The notes below the pieces were generated by a model that had not been told where the DNA came from, made no database searches, and saw nothing but the letters and a program-made list of their open reading frames with translations. Positions 48,302-59,026 of a DNA stretch of 64,000 nt are shown here, one piece after another. This DNA is from Leptospira stimsonii (GTDB lineage Bacteria > Spirochaetota > Leptospiria > Leptospirales > Leptospiraceae): contig NZ_QHCT01000002.1 of NCBI RefSeq assembly GCF_003545885.1, forward strand, positions 385,001-449,000. The letters are read 5' to 3'. Position 1 is the stretch's first letter. Every line of letters starts with the position of its first letter. Both the position numbers and the translations under genes were made by a program.

Positions 48302-48368
48302 GGCTCCCCCTAAAAGTTGTCAAAAATCCGCCCGAATAATCGACCAACAATTTTATATTTACTTTAAA

Positions 48369-48385
48369 TTTAGACTTATTCTAAA
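48369..48385. promoter_or_regulatory. PerR-box-like palindrome 1 (ankB side)
   Basis: TTTAGACTTATTCTAAA is a near-palindrome 68 bases upstream of ankB. Its reverse complement matches box 2 at 16 of 17 positions. Confidence 0.65.
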
Positions 48386-48412
48386 TTCTAAAATTTTTAG
48401 CACAAGTCTTTT

Positions 48413-48429
48413 TTTAGAATTAGTCTAAA
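48413..48429. promoter_or_regulatory. PerR-box-like palindrome 2 (perR side)
   Basis: TTTAGAATTAGTCTAAA lies 39 bases before the perR start, inverted relative to box 1, with centres 44 bases apart. Confidence 0.65.
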
Positions 48430-48467
48430 TTAGTGACAAAAAAAGGGAAATTTGAGAGGTTGCTTCT

Positions 48468-48902
48468 ATGAAGGATTCTTACGAGAAAAGTAAAAAAATT
48501 CTGGAAGATGCCGGGATCAACGTTACGGTTCAGAGATTACAAATGGCGAATCTTCTCCTCTCGGAACCTCAACATTTGACCGCGGACCAAGTGTTTCAAT
48601 TGATAAACGAACACTTTCCGAACGCTTCCCGCGCAACTATATTCAACAATCTTAAACTATTTGCGGAAAAAGGAATCGTAAATCTCTTAGAACTCAAATC
48701 CGGAATTACACTCTATGATTCTAACGTAAAAAATCACCACCACGCTCTCGACGAGGAGACCGGAGAAATCATCGATATCGAATTGGATTCTAAACTTCAG
48801 GAGAAAATTCTTTCAGAGCTGAAAAAAGATTTTGAGACAAAAACGGGAAGTACTTTTGAGGAATGTAATCTTCTGATCACGCTCAAAGGAAAAAGAAAGT
48901 AA
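48468..48902 (+). CDS. perR: Peroxide-stress regulator PerR (Fur family)
   Basis: PerR is a metal-dependent repressor that senses peroxide by iron-catalysed histidine oxidation. The 144-residue protein has the Fur-family winged helix ([36 protein letters not shown] as a span) and the regulatory metal ligands expected for PerR: His36 in QHLTAD and [17 protein letters not shown] (His90-92, Asp95). The two CxxC zinc motifs of most Fur proteins are absent; the only cysteine is Cys133. Lack of the structural zinc site is a known trait of Leptospira PerR. The GAGAGG site precedes the ATG. It is divergent from ankB-katE and probably autoregulated. Confidence 0.95.
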   Translation: MKDSYEKSKKILEDAGINVTVQRLQMANLLLSEPQHLTADQVFQLINEHFPNASRATIFNNLKLFAEKGIVNLLELKSGITLYDSNVKNHHHALDEETGEIIDIELDSKLQEKILSELKKDFETKTGSTFEECNLLITLKGKRK

Positions 48903-48968
48903 GGCGCTGATCTTCCCTGCTTCCTCTTGTTTCACTCTCGGTTTGAAAGCCGATCCTTACCCTTTAGA

Positions 48969-49000
48969 AACCAGCGTTAGCTGGTGAGATTTCAAAGAAT
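48969..49000. other. Stem-loops in the perR-flgF gap
   Basis: ACCAGC-GTTA-GCTGGT (48969-48984) is a perfect small hairpin, followed by GAGATT...GAATCTC. No T run follows, so termination here is doubtful. The rest of the 296-base gap shows nothing distinct. Confidence 0.35.
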
Positions 49001-50026
49001 CTCTCTGAAAACGAAAGCAAACATAACTTCTTCAATCCAAAACGACCGTCCGATTGTTCCCAAAACTCACAATTTGAAATCCGACAAGAAAAGACCGAAA
49101 AATTCATCGGAACTTGATTCTTTTCCTTTTTATGTCTTCAAAAGTCTCATGAAATTTTCAGAATCCACCGATCCTTAGAAAGGTAGAGGAGAACGGAAAT
49201 GCTTAGAGGAATGTATACAGGCGCAAACGGGATGATCATTCAACAGACAAGAATGGATGTGATTTCGAATAACCTTGCGAACGTCGATAAGACGGCTTTT
49301 AAAAGAGATACTACCGTATTTAAAACATTTCCTGAACTTTTACTCCATCGTTTCGACGAAGACGGTGTAGGAAAGGTTCCAATGGGTTCCTTCGATACTG
49401 CGCCAGTGGTCGGCAAACTTGGATTAGGTGGAGAAGTGAACGAAGTCTATACTCGTTTTGAACAGGGCGCCGTTAAAAAAACGGAAAACCCTTTCGACAT
49501 TATGCTTCAAGATAAACCAGGAAACGAACACCCCGCTTTTTTTAGCGTGATGACAAACAGAGGAGAAAGACTTTCTCGGAGCGGAGCCTTTGTAATGGAC
49601 ACGAACGGATATCTCGTGAGTCCGCAAGGTTTTCCTTTGATGGGAGAAAACGGACCGATCCGGGTTGCTCGTGGAAATTTTCTCATCAAAGAGAATGGAG
49701 AAGTCTGGATCAACGGGGAAATCGGAAACGATCCTGTGAACGGCACTTCTTTGGAAAAGAATCGTTTCGAAACTCCCGTTCTATTAGATAAACTTAAAAT
49801 CCGAACCGTCGAAAACCCACGCCATTTGGACAAAGAAGGAGATTCCTTCTATGCCGATACCCCAGAATCGGGAGAGCCGGTCCCCTTCGAACTAAAAGAC
49901 GAACCGTCCGTTCTCCAAGGTTATCTCGAAGCGTCTAACGTTAGCGTTGTTACCGAAATGGTAGAAATGATCGAAGTCAACCGCTCCTATGAAGCAAATC
50001 AAAAAACGGTGCAAACTCAAGATAGC

Positions 50027-51329
<1,303 letters not shown>

Positions 51330-51330
<1 letters not shown>

Positions 51331-51509
51331 CACGGTTGTCTTTCCACTGATGAGATAGATAAAGAATTACTCAAACTTTTCCCCAACAGACCTTGATTTT
51401 CTGATATAATATCGAGACCGAGAACTCTGGCGTTTTTGAGAAACGAGAATTCGTTTAAATAGAGCGTCGAGTGTTTCGGAGAGATATAGAAATTGTCAAG
51501 TCTACGTAT
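51330..51509 (-). pseudogene. Remnant of a second transposase copy (C-terminal part)
   Basis: On the minus strand, 60 codons read [20 protein letters not shown] then [14 protein letters not shown]. This aligns with the intact transposase segment [20 protein letters not shown] and [14 protein letters not shown]. The frame is cut by a stop at 51510-51512, and no other transposase part is recognisable further up. It is a decayed, diverged copy in the same orientation as the intact element. Confidence 0.75.
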
Positions 51510-51608
51510 CTATTGGGACCGGGCATCGTAAATCCATCCAAGTCAAGTCGATTTCTTTTTGCAAAACACATTCTTAGCTTATAGACGTAAGAATGAACCG
51601 AACCACAT

Positions 51609-52595
<987 letters not shown>

Positions 52596-52630
52596 TCATC
52601 GATCCTCTGTTTGATTCAATTTCGCATAAC

Positions 52631-52645
52631 GTTATTTGAAATAAC
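52631..52645. promoter_or_regulatory. 15-bp palindrome upstream of the aldo/keto reductase
   Basis: GTTATTT-G-AAATAAC is a perfect 7-1-7 palindrome between the alcohol dehydrogenase stop and the reductase start. It could be an operator for a dimeric regulator. Confidence 0.4.
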
Positions 52646-52655
52646 CTTTTCCAAT

Positions 52656-53711
52656 TTAATTTTTCAAAGAAGCGATATCGATAACAAAACGATACTTTAC
52701 GTCGCTCTTCAGCATTCTTTCAAATGCTTCGTTGATCCGTTGAATTTGAACCATTTCTATGTCTGACGTGATTCCGTGTTTTCCGCAGAAATCAAGCATC
52801 TCTTGTGTCTCGGCAATTCCCCCGATCGCGGAACCGGTCACTGCTTTGCGACCTAAAAGTAATGGTACGGTATTCAACGCCGGCTCCACATTTCCAAGAT
52901 AACCGACGAGTACGATCGTTCCATCCAGTGTAAGAGTCGGTAGAAATGGATTGAGATCGTGAGCATTCGGCACAGTATCGATGATGAGATCAAACTGCCC
53001 ATACACCTTCGACATTTGTTCCGCGTTAGTTGAAATCACAACTCGATCCGCGCCTAAACGTTTTGCGTCCTCTTCCTTCCCTATTGTCCGCGTAAACAAC
53101 GTGACCTCCGCGCCCAGTGCCTTAGAAAATTTAAGAGCCATGTGACCTAATCCGCCCAACCCGATGACTGCGACCTTACTTCCTTTTCCGACCTTCCAGT
53201 GCACCAAGGGAGACCATGTTGTGATTCCAGCGCATAACAATGGCGCGGCGCCCTTAAGATCCAAACTCTCCGGAATCTTAACTACGAAATCTTCAGAGAC
53301 TACGATTTTCTCAGAATACCCGCCGTACGTCGGCGAGCCGTCGTGACGATCGCGTCCGTTGTAAGTATAAGTCGGATATTTCTCACAGTATTGTTCTAAT
53401 CCTTTTTCACAAGCCGAGCAACTTTTGCATGAGTCCACCATACAACCCACGCCAACTGCCTCACCAACTTTGAATCGTTTGACTTCGTGGCCGACATTGG
53501 AGATTCTACCGATGATCTCATGTCCCGGAACCATCGGATAAATACTTCCACCCCAGTCGTTGCGCGCTTGGTGCAGGTCGCTATGACAAACGCCACAATA
53601 AAGGATATCGATCACGACATCGTCTGGACGAAGACCCCTACGTTCAAATTGAAATGGCGCCAATGCAGACGTAGAAGACTGTGCTCCATAACCTAAAACT
53701 TTGATTGTCAT
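52656..53711 (-). CDS. Zinc-dependent NAD(P) alcohol dehydrogenase, cinnamyl-alcohol type
   Basis: The 351-residue enzyme belongs to the medium-chain dehydrogenases of the cinnamyl alcohol dehydrogenase group (YahK-like). Catalytic zinc ligands lie in CGVCHSDLHQ and GHE; structural zinc cysteines in CMVDSCKSCSACEKGLEQYC; the Rossmann motif is GLGGLGHMALKFSKALGAEV. Such enzymes reduce aldehydes with NADPH. The ATG at 53711 follows AAGGAG, which decides it over a TTG 18 bases upstream. It is grouped with an aldo/keto reductase and an SDR and lies near an AraC regulator of the YqhC kind, which controls aldehyde reductases in enteric bacteria. Confidence 0.93.
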   Translation of the reverse strand: MTIKVLGYGAQSSTSALAPFQFERRGLRPDDVVIDILYCGVCHSDLHQARNDWGGSIYPMVPGHEIIGRISNVGHEVKRFKVGEAVGVGCMVDSCKSCSACEKGLEQYCEKYPTYTYNGRDRHDGSPTYGGYSEKIVVSEDFVVKIPESLDLKGAAPLLCAGITTWSPLVHWKVGKGSKVAVIGLGGLGHMALKFSKALGAEVTLFTRTIGKEEDAKRLGADRVVISTNAEQMSKVYGQFDLIIDTVPNAHDLNPFLPTLTLDGTIVLVGYLGNVEPALNTVPLLLGRKAVTGSAIGGIAETQEMLDFCGKHGITSDIEMVQIQRINEAFERMLKSDVKYRFVIDIASLKN

Positions 53712-53799
53712 TCGAAATTCTCCTTGCAAATTAGAACATTCTGTTTTACTAATTCTTCTTCCATGTTTAGAAGAGTATAATTCGACAAATCTCTCTTCG

Positions 53800-53839
53800 C
53801 AAGATCCGATCCTATTTATTCTTGCCTAATTCTATGATT
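53800..53839. repeat. 40-bp direct repeat, copy 1 (upstream of the alcohol dehydrogenase)
   Basis: A 40-base segment containing CTATTTATTCTTGCCTAAT matches 55112-55151 at about 36 of 40 positions, in the same orientation. This copy lies ~90 bases upstream of the alcohol dehydrogenase start. Confidence 0.7.
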
Positions 53840-53861
53840 CCCGTTTTTAATTCGAGTAAAC

Positions 53862-54689
53862 TCACTTCGGAGCGAGATCTCCGTACCAATACACTGATGT
53901 AACTCCTCCATCCATCAGAAAGTCGCTCCCGGTTATAAATGCTCCCTCCGACCCCATTAAGAGAGCGCCAAGAGTACCAACTTCATCGGGAGTTCCAGCC
54001 CGTCCGGCAACGGAATGTTCAATCATACGTCGATATCCGTCCCCCCTCGGTCCAGAGAGTTCGTCGTTCGCAAGAGGAGTAATGATGATTCCAGGACTGA
54101 TCGTATTCAATCTTGCTCCGCGTTTTCCCCATCGTACTGCCTCACACTTGACTCGGAGAGAATTTCCTCGCTTTGAGATTTGATACGCACGCAATGGATC
54201 CGAAATATTGCGAAGCATCGGAAGCTCCAATAAGAGCTCGACCGGCGTAGTGGCAAGGGCATGATCTTCTTCGGGAGTCAGAGAAGGTAGTCGATGACCG
54301 GATTGGGACGCGATCACGACACCGGCGCCACCAGGAGCAATTTCGTTGCCGAACTCTTCGAGAACGAGAGCGGTCCCATAAAGGTCAACCCTAAGAATGG
54401 TTTCCGGTGAGGCTTGCGAAGGAGAAACACCGGCGGCATGAATCACTCCGGAAATGTTTCCGAGAGAAGTTGCGGTTTCCGTAAGGGCATGAACCGATTT
54501 TCTTGATGAAACATCCACAACCGCCGTACTAACTTTGAAACCGGCGTCCATTAAGACCTTTTCAGCAACGTCCGCATTCTCTTTACGAAGATCGGCGAGA
54601 AGTATGTGCTTTCCAGCGCTGATTCTTCTTGCTATCGCTTGACCGATTGACCCTGCACCAATCACAACAATGATTTCCGTCGATTTCAT
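53862..54689 (-). CDS. SDR-family oxidoreductase
   Basis: The 275-residue protein is a short-chain dehydrogenase with a GAGSIGQAIARR cofactor motif (shorter than the usual TGxxxGIG), HAAG at the NAG position, and a C-terminal FITGSDFLMDGGVT. The catalytic region is unusual: a Ser in VIASQSGHRL and a YQISKRGN motif (Tyr-x-x-x-Lys). It has an insertion (SLTPEEDHALATTPVELLLEL) between these, as seen in a subgroup of SDRs. The ATG at 54689 has an AGGAG site. It lies between the alcohol dehydrogenase and the divergent AraC gene and is flanked by the two 40-bp repeats. Confidence 0.9.
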   Translation of the reverse strand: MKSTEIIVVIGAGSIGQAIARRISAGKHILLADLRKENADVAEKVLMDAGFKVSTAVVDVSSRKSVHALTETATSLGNISGVIHAAGVSPSQASPETILRVDLYGTALVLEEFGNEIAPGGAGVVIASQSGHRLPSLTPEEDHALATTPVELLLELPMLRNISDPLRAYQISKRGNSLRVKCEAVRWGKRGARLNTISPGIIITPLANDELSGPRGDGYRRMIEHSVAGRAGTPDEVGTLGALLMGSEGAFITGSDFLMDGGVTSVYWYGDLAPK

Positions 54690-55214
54690 AAGTGGCTCCT
54701 AATTCGTTTGTTTTTTTATACGCATGGAACGAATCATCGAACCACTCTTTTTACTTGTCATCGCATTTGTGATTTCAGAACAAAACGACCTTGTACAGCG
54801 ACCAGAACTTCACACGGTTCTGCCGAGGAACAGGCATTGATAAATACGATGATTCTAAAGATTCGAATTCCCGATTGCAAAACGAATTCAGGATACGGCA
54901 AGTCTCAAAACGACAAAGAGCATCGCAGTTAGGTATTCTTCCGTTCTCTCCTCCATAAAAAACTCGAAGAGGAAAGATCGATATTCGGTCTTTCGTTCAT
55001 TTATCAAAAAAAATGCAAATAATCCGATTCCCTGAAAATCTTGGGTAATATAAGAATCGGGAGTTTACCTTTCATTTAAGAATCTAAAATACTCCGAAAT
55101 GAAACGTTTATCAAGATCCAATTCTATTTATTCTTGCCTAATCCTGTGATTGAAGATAAAAATAAGATCAACGAAATCGATCGAATGGGTCTAAAAAAAG
55201 AAAGGAAAAAAGCG
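54690..55214. other. Divergent regulatory region between SDR and AraC genes
   Basis: About 525 bases with no credible gene; the frame at 54708-54932 is a chance frame. It contains repeat copy 2 (55112-55151) close to the AraC gene start. Confidence 0.55.
55112..55151. repeat. 40-bp direct repeat, copy 2 (upstream of the AraC gene)
   Basis: This is the partner of 53800-53839, with four mismatches. It lies 64-103 bases before the AraC ATG at 55215 and is a good candidate for that regulator's own binding site. Confidence 0.7.
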
Positions 55215-56153
55215 ATGAAGACACAAAGCGAAGAGAAAAGATTACGACTGGTGGAGCTTCTAAAAGGTCTGGTACCGGAAGAAAAGATACTGCCTTCCGT
55301 TGTAAAAGGTGTAACTCTATTTCGTATCGATCATTCCTCTCCTCGCTCTCAAAAGGCGTATGAACCCGGAATCATTCTCCTCGCACAAGGCCAGAAGCGA
55401 GTTTTTCTCGGTGAGGAAATTTATACTTACGATCGGATGAATTACTTAGTCTTATCCGTTCCGCTTCCCATCGAGTGTGAAACGAAAGCGAGTCCCGATG
55501 AGCCGATTCTCGGGGTGTATATCACAGTAGATCCCTCTTCTATCGGTGAAATCTTATTAGAGATGGAAGACATTCCCTATGATGAGGAATCGCTTCCCAA
55601 GGGAATTTATTCCGCTCCTATGAACCCGATTCTTACAGATGCGACCATAAGACTGATCGAGTGCCTCTCCACTCCGAAAGACGGGAAGGTAATCGGACCG
55701 ATGATCGTGAAAGAAATTCTCTACCGCGTTATTTCAAGCGAACAAGGAGGAGCCTTACAGGCACTTGCTTATCGCAATCGACGTTTTTTCAAAATTGCAC
55801 GTGCCCTTCATCGGATTCACAAGTCGTATCAAGAAGCGCTGGACGTAAAGTCTCTTGCTATGGAAGCCGGTATGAGTGTCTCCACATTTCATACGAGTTT
55901 CAAAGCCGTAACCAACGCATCGCCCATTCAGTATATAAAGAACGTACGATTGCACAAAGCGAAACAACTCATGACCCAGGAAGGCATAAACGTATACAAC
56001 GCGGCTTTTCGAGTCGGATACGAAAGTCCTTCTCAGTTTAGCCGCGAATACAAACGATTTTTTGGAATCACTCCGGCAAAGGATGCAGGAAATCAACAAC
56101 ACGAAGGAAGGAACGGTTTACGAGAAGAGAATCGATCCGTTTTGAGCGTGTGA
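55215..56153 (+). CDS. AraC-family regulator with AraC_N (YqhC-like) domain
   Basis: The 312-residue protein has an N-terminal cupin-like AraC_N domain (about residues 25-170: ILLAQGQKRVFLGEEIYTYDRMNYLVLSVPLP as a span, ECETKASPDEPILGVYI) and a C-terminal AraC double helix-turn-helix (LDVKSLAMEAGMSVSTFHTSF and NVYNAAFRVGYESPSQFSREYKRFFG). This is the layout of YqhC, which senses aldehydes and activates aldehyde-reductase genes. The divergent cluster of alcohol dehydrogenase, aldo/keto reductase and SDR fits that role. The ATG at 55215 follows AAGGA; the frame is open to a TTG at 55134, but that lies in the 40-bp repeat. Confidence 0.9.
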   Translation: MKTQSEEKRLRLVELLKGLVPEEKILPSVVKGVTLFRIDHSSPRSQKAYEPGIILLAQGQKRVFLGEEIYTYDRMNYLVLSVPLPIECETKASPDEPILGVYITVDPSSIGEILLEMEDIPYDEESLPKGIYSAPMNPILTDATIRLIECLSTPKDGKVIGPMIVKEILYRVISSEQGGALQALAYRNRRFFKIARALHRIHKSYQEALDVKSLAMEAGMSVSTFHTSFKAVTNASPIQYIKNVRLHKAKQLMTQEGINVYNAAFRVGYESPSQFSREYKRFFGITPAKDAGNQQHEGRNGLREENRSVLSV

Positions 56154-56228
56154 AGATATTTTTCAAAGAATTCGAAAAAAAGGGGAATCCATATTTTACT
56201 ATTTGAATATTATAGTTCTCGAATTTAC

Positions 56229-56807
56229 TTAATTCGATTTTAAAAGAATCATCGCCAACTTTTTGTTACTTTGTGCGATTTCAGGCGGACTTCCGGCGAT
56301 AGCCATTACCGTCGAACCGATATACAAACTCAAGAATTGAGGAAGAATCTTTTTCACCTGCGTCGGCGGAAAAAGAGATCCGAGACGCTCTTCGATAAAG
56401 TCCGATACCTTTTGAAAATGAGATTCTACTTGTTTTCTAAGTTCCGCATGATCGTCCTCCCGAAAGTCGGAGAGACCTCTGATAAACGGACAACCGAAAA
56501 AATCCGGCTCGCGATACCATTCTTCTAAGGAATCGAAAATCCCAAGCAACTGTTTCAGAGGATCATCCGATTTATCAACCGTATAACGTTTGAGACTATC
56601 CAATCGTTTCTCTTCTTTAAAGCGCAAGTATTCGGAGATCAGTTTCGCCTTTGAAGAAAAATTATTGTAAAATGACATTTTAGCCACTCCGGATTCGGCG
56701 ATAATTCGATCGATTCCGGTTTTATGAATTCCGTGTTCGTTAAAGAGTGCGATCGCAGTATTTAAAATCTGTTCCTTTGCTGTCTTTTTATCAGGTTTTG
56801 AATTCAC
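56229..56807 (-). CDS. TetR-family transcriptional regulator
   Basis: The 192-residue protein starts with a TetR helix-turn-helix (EQILNTAIALFNEHGIHKTG then IDRIIAESGVAKMSFYNNFSSKAKLISEYL) and has a helical ligand-binding domain (TetR_C type with FFGCPFIRGLSDF and SLYIGSTVMAIAGSP). It is divergent from the alpha/beta hydrolase gene, and the region between holds two matching operators around a consensus promoter. It is very likely the repressor of that hydrolase and of itself. The inducer is unknown. Confidence 0.93.
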   Translation of the reverse strand: MNSKPDKKTAKEQILNTAIALFNEHGIHKTGIDRIIAESGVAKMSFYNNFSSKAKLISEYLRFKEEKRLDSLKRYTVDKSDDPLKQLLGIFDSLEEWYREPDFFGCPFIRGLSDFREDDHAELRKQVESHFQKVSDFIEERLGSLFPPTQVKKILPQFLSLYIGSTVMAIAGSPPEIAQSNKKLAMILLKSN

Positions 56808-56850
56808 TTTACCCGACCTTTTTGCTTCTGATTCTCCCAGTTCAACCCAC

Positions 56851-56866
56851 TATACAGACCTGTCTA
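56851..56866. promoter_or_regulatory. TetR operator 1
   Basis: TATACAGACCTGTCTA, with an inner ACAG-nn-CTGT palindrome. It matches the inverse of operator 2 at 15 of 16 positions and lies between the TetR start and the hydrolase -35. Confidence 0.75.
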
Positions 56867-56874
56867 TTATTTTA

Positions 56875-56903
56875 TTGACATTAGGTAGACAGTTCTGTAT
56901 AAT
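56875..56903 (+). promoter_or_regulatory. Consensus sigma-70 promoter of the hydrolase gene
   Basis: TTGACA (56875-56880), exactly 17 bases, then TATAAT (56898-56903): a full consensus promoter. The -10 box overlaps operator 2, so a bound repressor would block it. The start site would be near 56910, giving a leader of about 70 bases. Confidence 0.85.
56886..56901. promoter_or_regulatory. TetR operator 2
   Basis: TAGACAGTTCTGTATA, inverse partner of operator 1, centre-to-centre distance 35 bases, overlapping the -10 region. Confidence 0.75.
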
Positions 56904-56978
56904 GGGTTGTTCTCTTCCGCCGAAATCCGAGCGATTTCGAGAAGGGTTATCTCAAAGTTCTTTCTTAAGGGGAAACGA

Positions 56979-57839
56979 ATGAAAAAGAATCAAATCAATT
57001 ACAATACGGAAACTGTGGACGGAGTCAGGATTTTTTACAGAGAGGTCGGATCCCGAGAATCGCCTACGATTCTTCTTCTTCACGGATTTCCAACCTCCTC
57101 TCATATGTTTCGAAATCTCATCGATAATCTTAAAAATCGATATCACCTAATCGCACCGGACTATCCGGGTTTCGGCTATAGCGATGCTCCCTCGCCGACA
57201 ACGTTCGAATATAGTTTCGATCGACTTTCTCAACTCATCCAAAAATTCGTCCTCCAGAAAAAATTGGGGAGCTTCTATCTTTATATGCAGGATTACGGTA
57301 GCCCGGTCGGATTTAGGATCGCTTCCGAAAATCCAGGATGGATCAAAGGGCTGATCATTCAGAATGCGAATGCATACATGGAAGGAATCGGAGAACCTCT
57401 CGCCAACCTCTTTATGCCGTTTTGGGAAAATCGCAACGAAGCGACCACAGCACCATTAGTGGACTTAATGAAAGTAGACGGAACGAAATTTCAGTTCGTT
57501 TCGGGGGTGGAAAAGGAGGAACATATTTCTCCGGATTCATGGATGCACGCCCAAGCCTGTTTGGATCGCCCCGGTAATCAGGAGATTCAACTTTCTCTTT
57601 TTTACGATTACAGAAACAATCCCGCCCTTTTTCCAAAATGGCAAAACTACTTTAGAGACAACCAACCTCCGACTTTGATTCCCTGGGGTTCCGGTGACCC
57701 GTTCTTTACGGAAGCGGGAGCAAGGGCATATCTGAAAGATCTTCCGAAAGCAGAACTCCATCTTCTCAAGACAGGACACTTTGCATTAGAAGAAAAACAC
57801 GAAGAGATTTCCGATTTGATCGCAAAATTTATCGGTTAA
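56979..57839 (+). CDS. Alpha/beta hydrolase, haloalkane dehalogenase/epoxide hydrolase-like
   Basis: The 286-residue protein has the HGFPTSSHMFRNLID oxyanion segment and DYPGFGYSDAP. At the nucleophile elbow it has an Asp (YMQDYGSPVGFRIA) instead of Ser. Asp nucleophiles mark haloalkane dehalogenases and epoxide hydrolases. A late acid (WGSGDPFFTEAGARAYL) and the His in KTGHFALEE complete the set. The real substrate is unknown. The ATG at 56979 follows AAGGGG; the upstream extension covers the promoter and is not translated. It is controlled by the divergent TetR gene through two operators. Confidence 0.9.
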   Translation: MKKNQINYNTETVDGVRIFYREVGSRESPTILLLHGFPTSSHMFRNLIDNLKNRYHLIAPDYPGFGYSDAPSPTTFEYSFDRLSQLIQKFVLQKKLGSFYLYMQDYGSPVGFRIASENPGWIKGLIIQNANAYMEGIGEPLANLFMPFWENRNEATTAPLVDLMKVDGTKFQFVSGVEKEEHISPDSWMHAQACLDRPGNQEIQLSLFYDYRNNPALFPKWQNYFRDNQPPTLIPWGSGDPFFTEAGARAYLKDLPKAELHLLKTGHFALEEKHEEISDLIAKFIG

Positions 57840-58522
57840 TCATAGAATTTCTTTGTTCTTTCGCCCGTTTAATCCGCTTCCTACCTTTCGCATTTTCCTC
57901 GAGCGTTGAACCGTTTTTTGGGGATCGGATGTTTTCAAAAAAGAATCATTCGATCCCAAAGATAGTTTCCGTTTTATAAAATTACCGATAGGACTTTCAT
58001 ATTTCTTTTTTAATAATATTCTCGGATTCGAATATTCAAGATTTTGCTTTTATTTTATTCGTTTTTAAAAGAATCATTTGTCTTCCTTTCTAAACACTGC
58101 CTACACTCAAGTATCAGAAAATAGGAGTTTTCCCGTTCCGAAGTGAAGGTGACATTTTTCGTTTTTCGAAAATTGGTCCGTCCTCTTCTTTTTGAGGTCC
58201 CGTTTTCGTTTGATAAGAATTGGATCAAGTTAGCTTTTACCCAAGAAGATTGCGGGAAACGAAAATCACCGGAGACGTCAACCAAATCGGAGAAATTGGA
58301 ATGTACTGCAAAAATTTAGGAACAAAATCTCTCAGAACTGAGAAGGAGCTTTTTTTTTAATCTTCACATTCATTTTTAAAGAAAATTTAATAAATTTTTT
58401 ATTTCTATTTTCGCAAAGGACGGTTTTCGAGCTGTTACAGTAACTAAGAATTGACCATAAGGATTTGAATTCTTTTTTATAGTAAGAAAACCATCTTACA
58501 AAAAGAAAAATGATTTTTAAAT
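57840..58522. other. Gene-free stretch
   Basis: About 680 A/T-rich bases between the hydrolase and the small membrane protein. GGGATCG (from about 57919) pairs with CGATCCC (to about 57958) in a weak stem-loop without T run. The short minus-strand frame at 58055-58285 is not credible. Confidence 0.5.
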
Positions 58523-58894
58523 ATGAATTACAAAACGAAAAATACGATCACAATAAGTATCATCAGCCTTTTCTGTATCGCTAGTATCCTGGGAGGAAGT
58601 TACCTTTTTTATAGACAAAAGACTGGGACCGTCGCGACGGCGAGTGTAACCGATTGTAAAAAAATTCGTCGTGCAGAAATCTGTAGCGGCTTCTGGACTT
58701 ATAATAACAAAATCCAATTTGGAGAAGTGGAAAACGCAAACTCCGATGATTTAGGCGCAAAAGTTCAAGTTTTAGTGACACAAGACCGGGCCGTGAAACC
58801 GTCTCTGAGGCTTCCGATCGCTCTTTTTCTCATCGCCTTCGGGATCGCTTTTATGGGAGTGCGGTGGTGGAAAACCGAGGCGTATCGCGAATAG
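58523..58894 (+). CDS. Small membrane protein with two helices (hypothetical)
   Basis: The 123-residue product has a membrane helix near each end (about residues 8-30 and 97-113, the latter PIALFLIAFGIAFMGVRWW). Between them lies a ~60-residue extracytoplasmic part with two cysteines (VTDCKKIRRAEICSG) that could form a disulfide. The layout resembles DUF3592-type proteins, but I cannot assign it. Start is the ATG at 58523; the ribosome binding site is poor. The gene stands alone. Confidence 0.65.
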   Translation: MNYKTKNTITISIISLFCIASILGGSYLFYRQKTGTVATASVTDCKKIRRAEICSGFWTYNNKIQFGEVENANSDDLGAKVQVLVTQDRAVKPSLRLPIALFLIAFGIAFMGVRWWKTEAYRE

Positions 58895-59026
58895 AGTTTT
58901 TTGATATTTCGAAGAATTTTCTAAATTTCTAATATTCTTATCGAATTGGAACCGCGGTCTGTCAATGGATTCGTGATTCCAAACTAGCAACCGATGGGAA
59001 ACTTCCTACTCGAGACGAGAAGGCCT

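Noticed and set aside
58055..58285. 76-codon minus-strand frame in the gap after the dehalogenase-like gene
   Set aside because: No start signal, basic random composition and no neighbour to support it.
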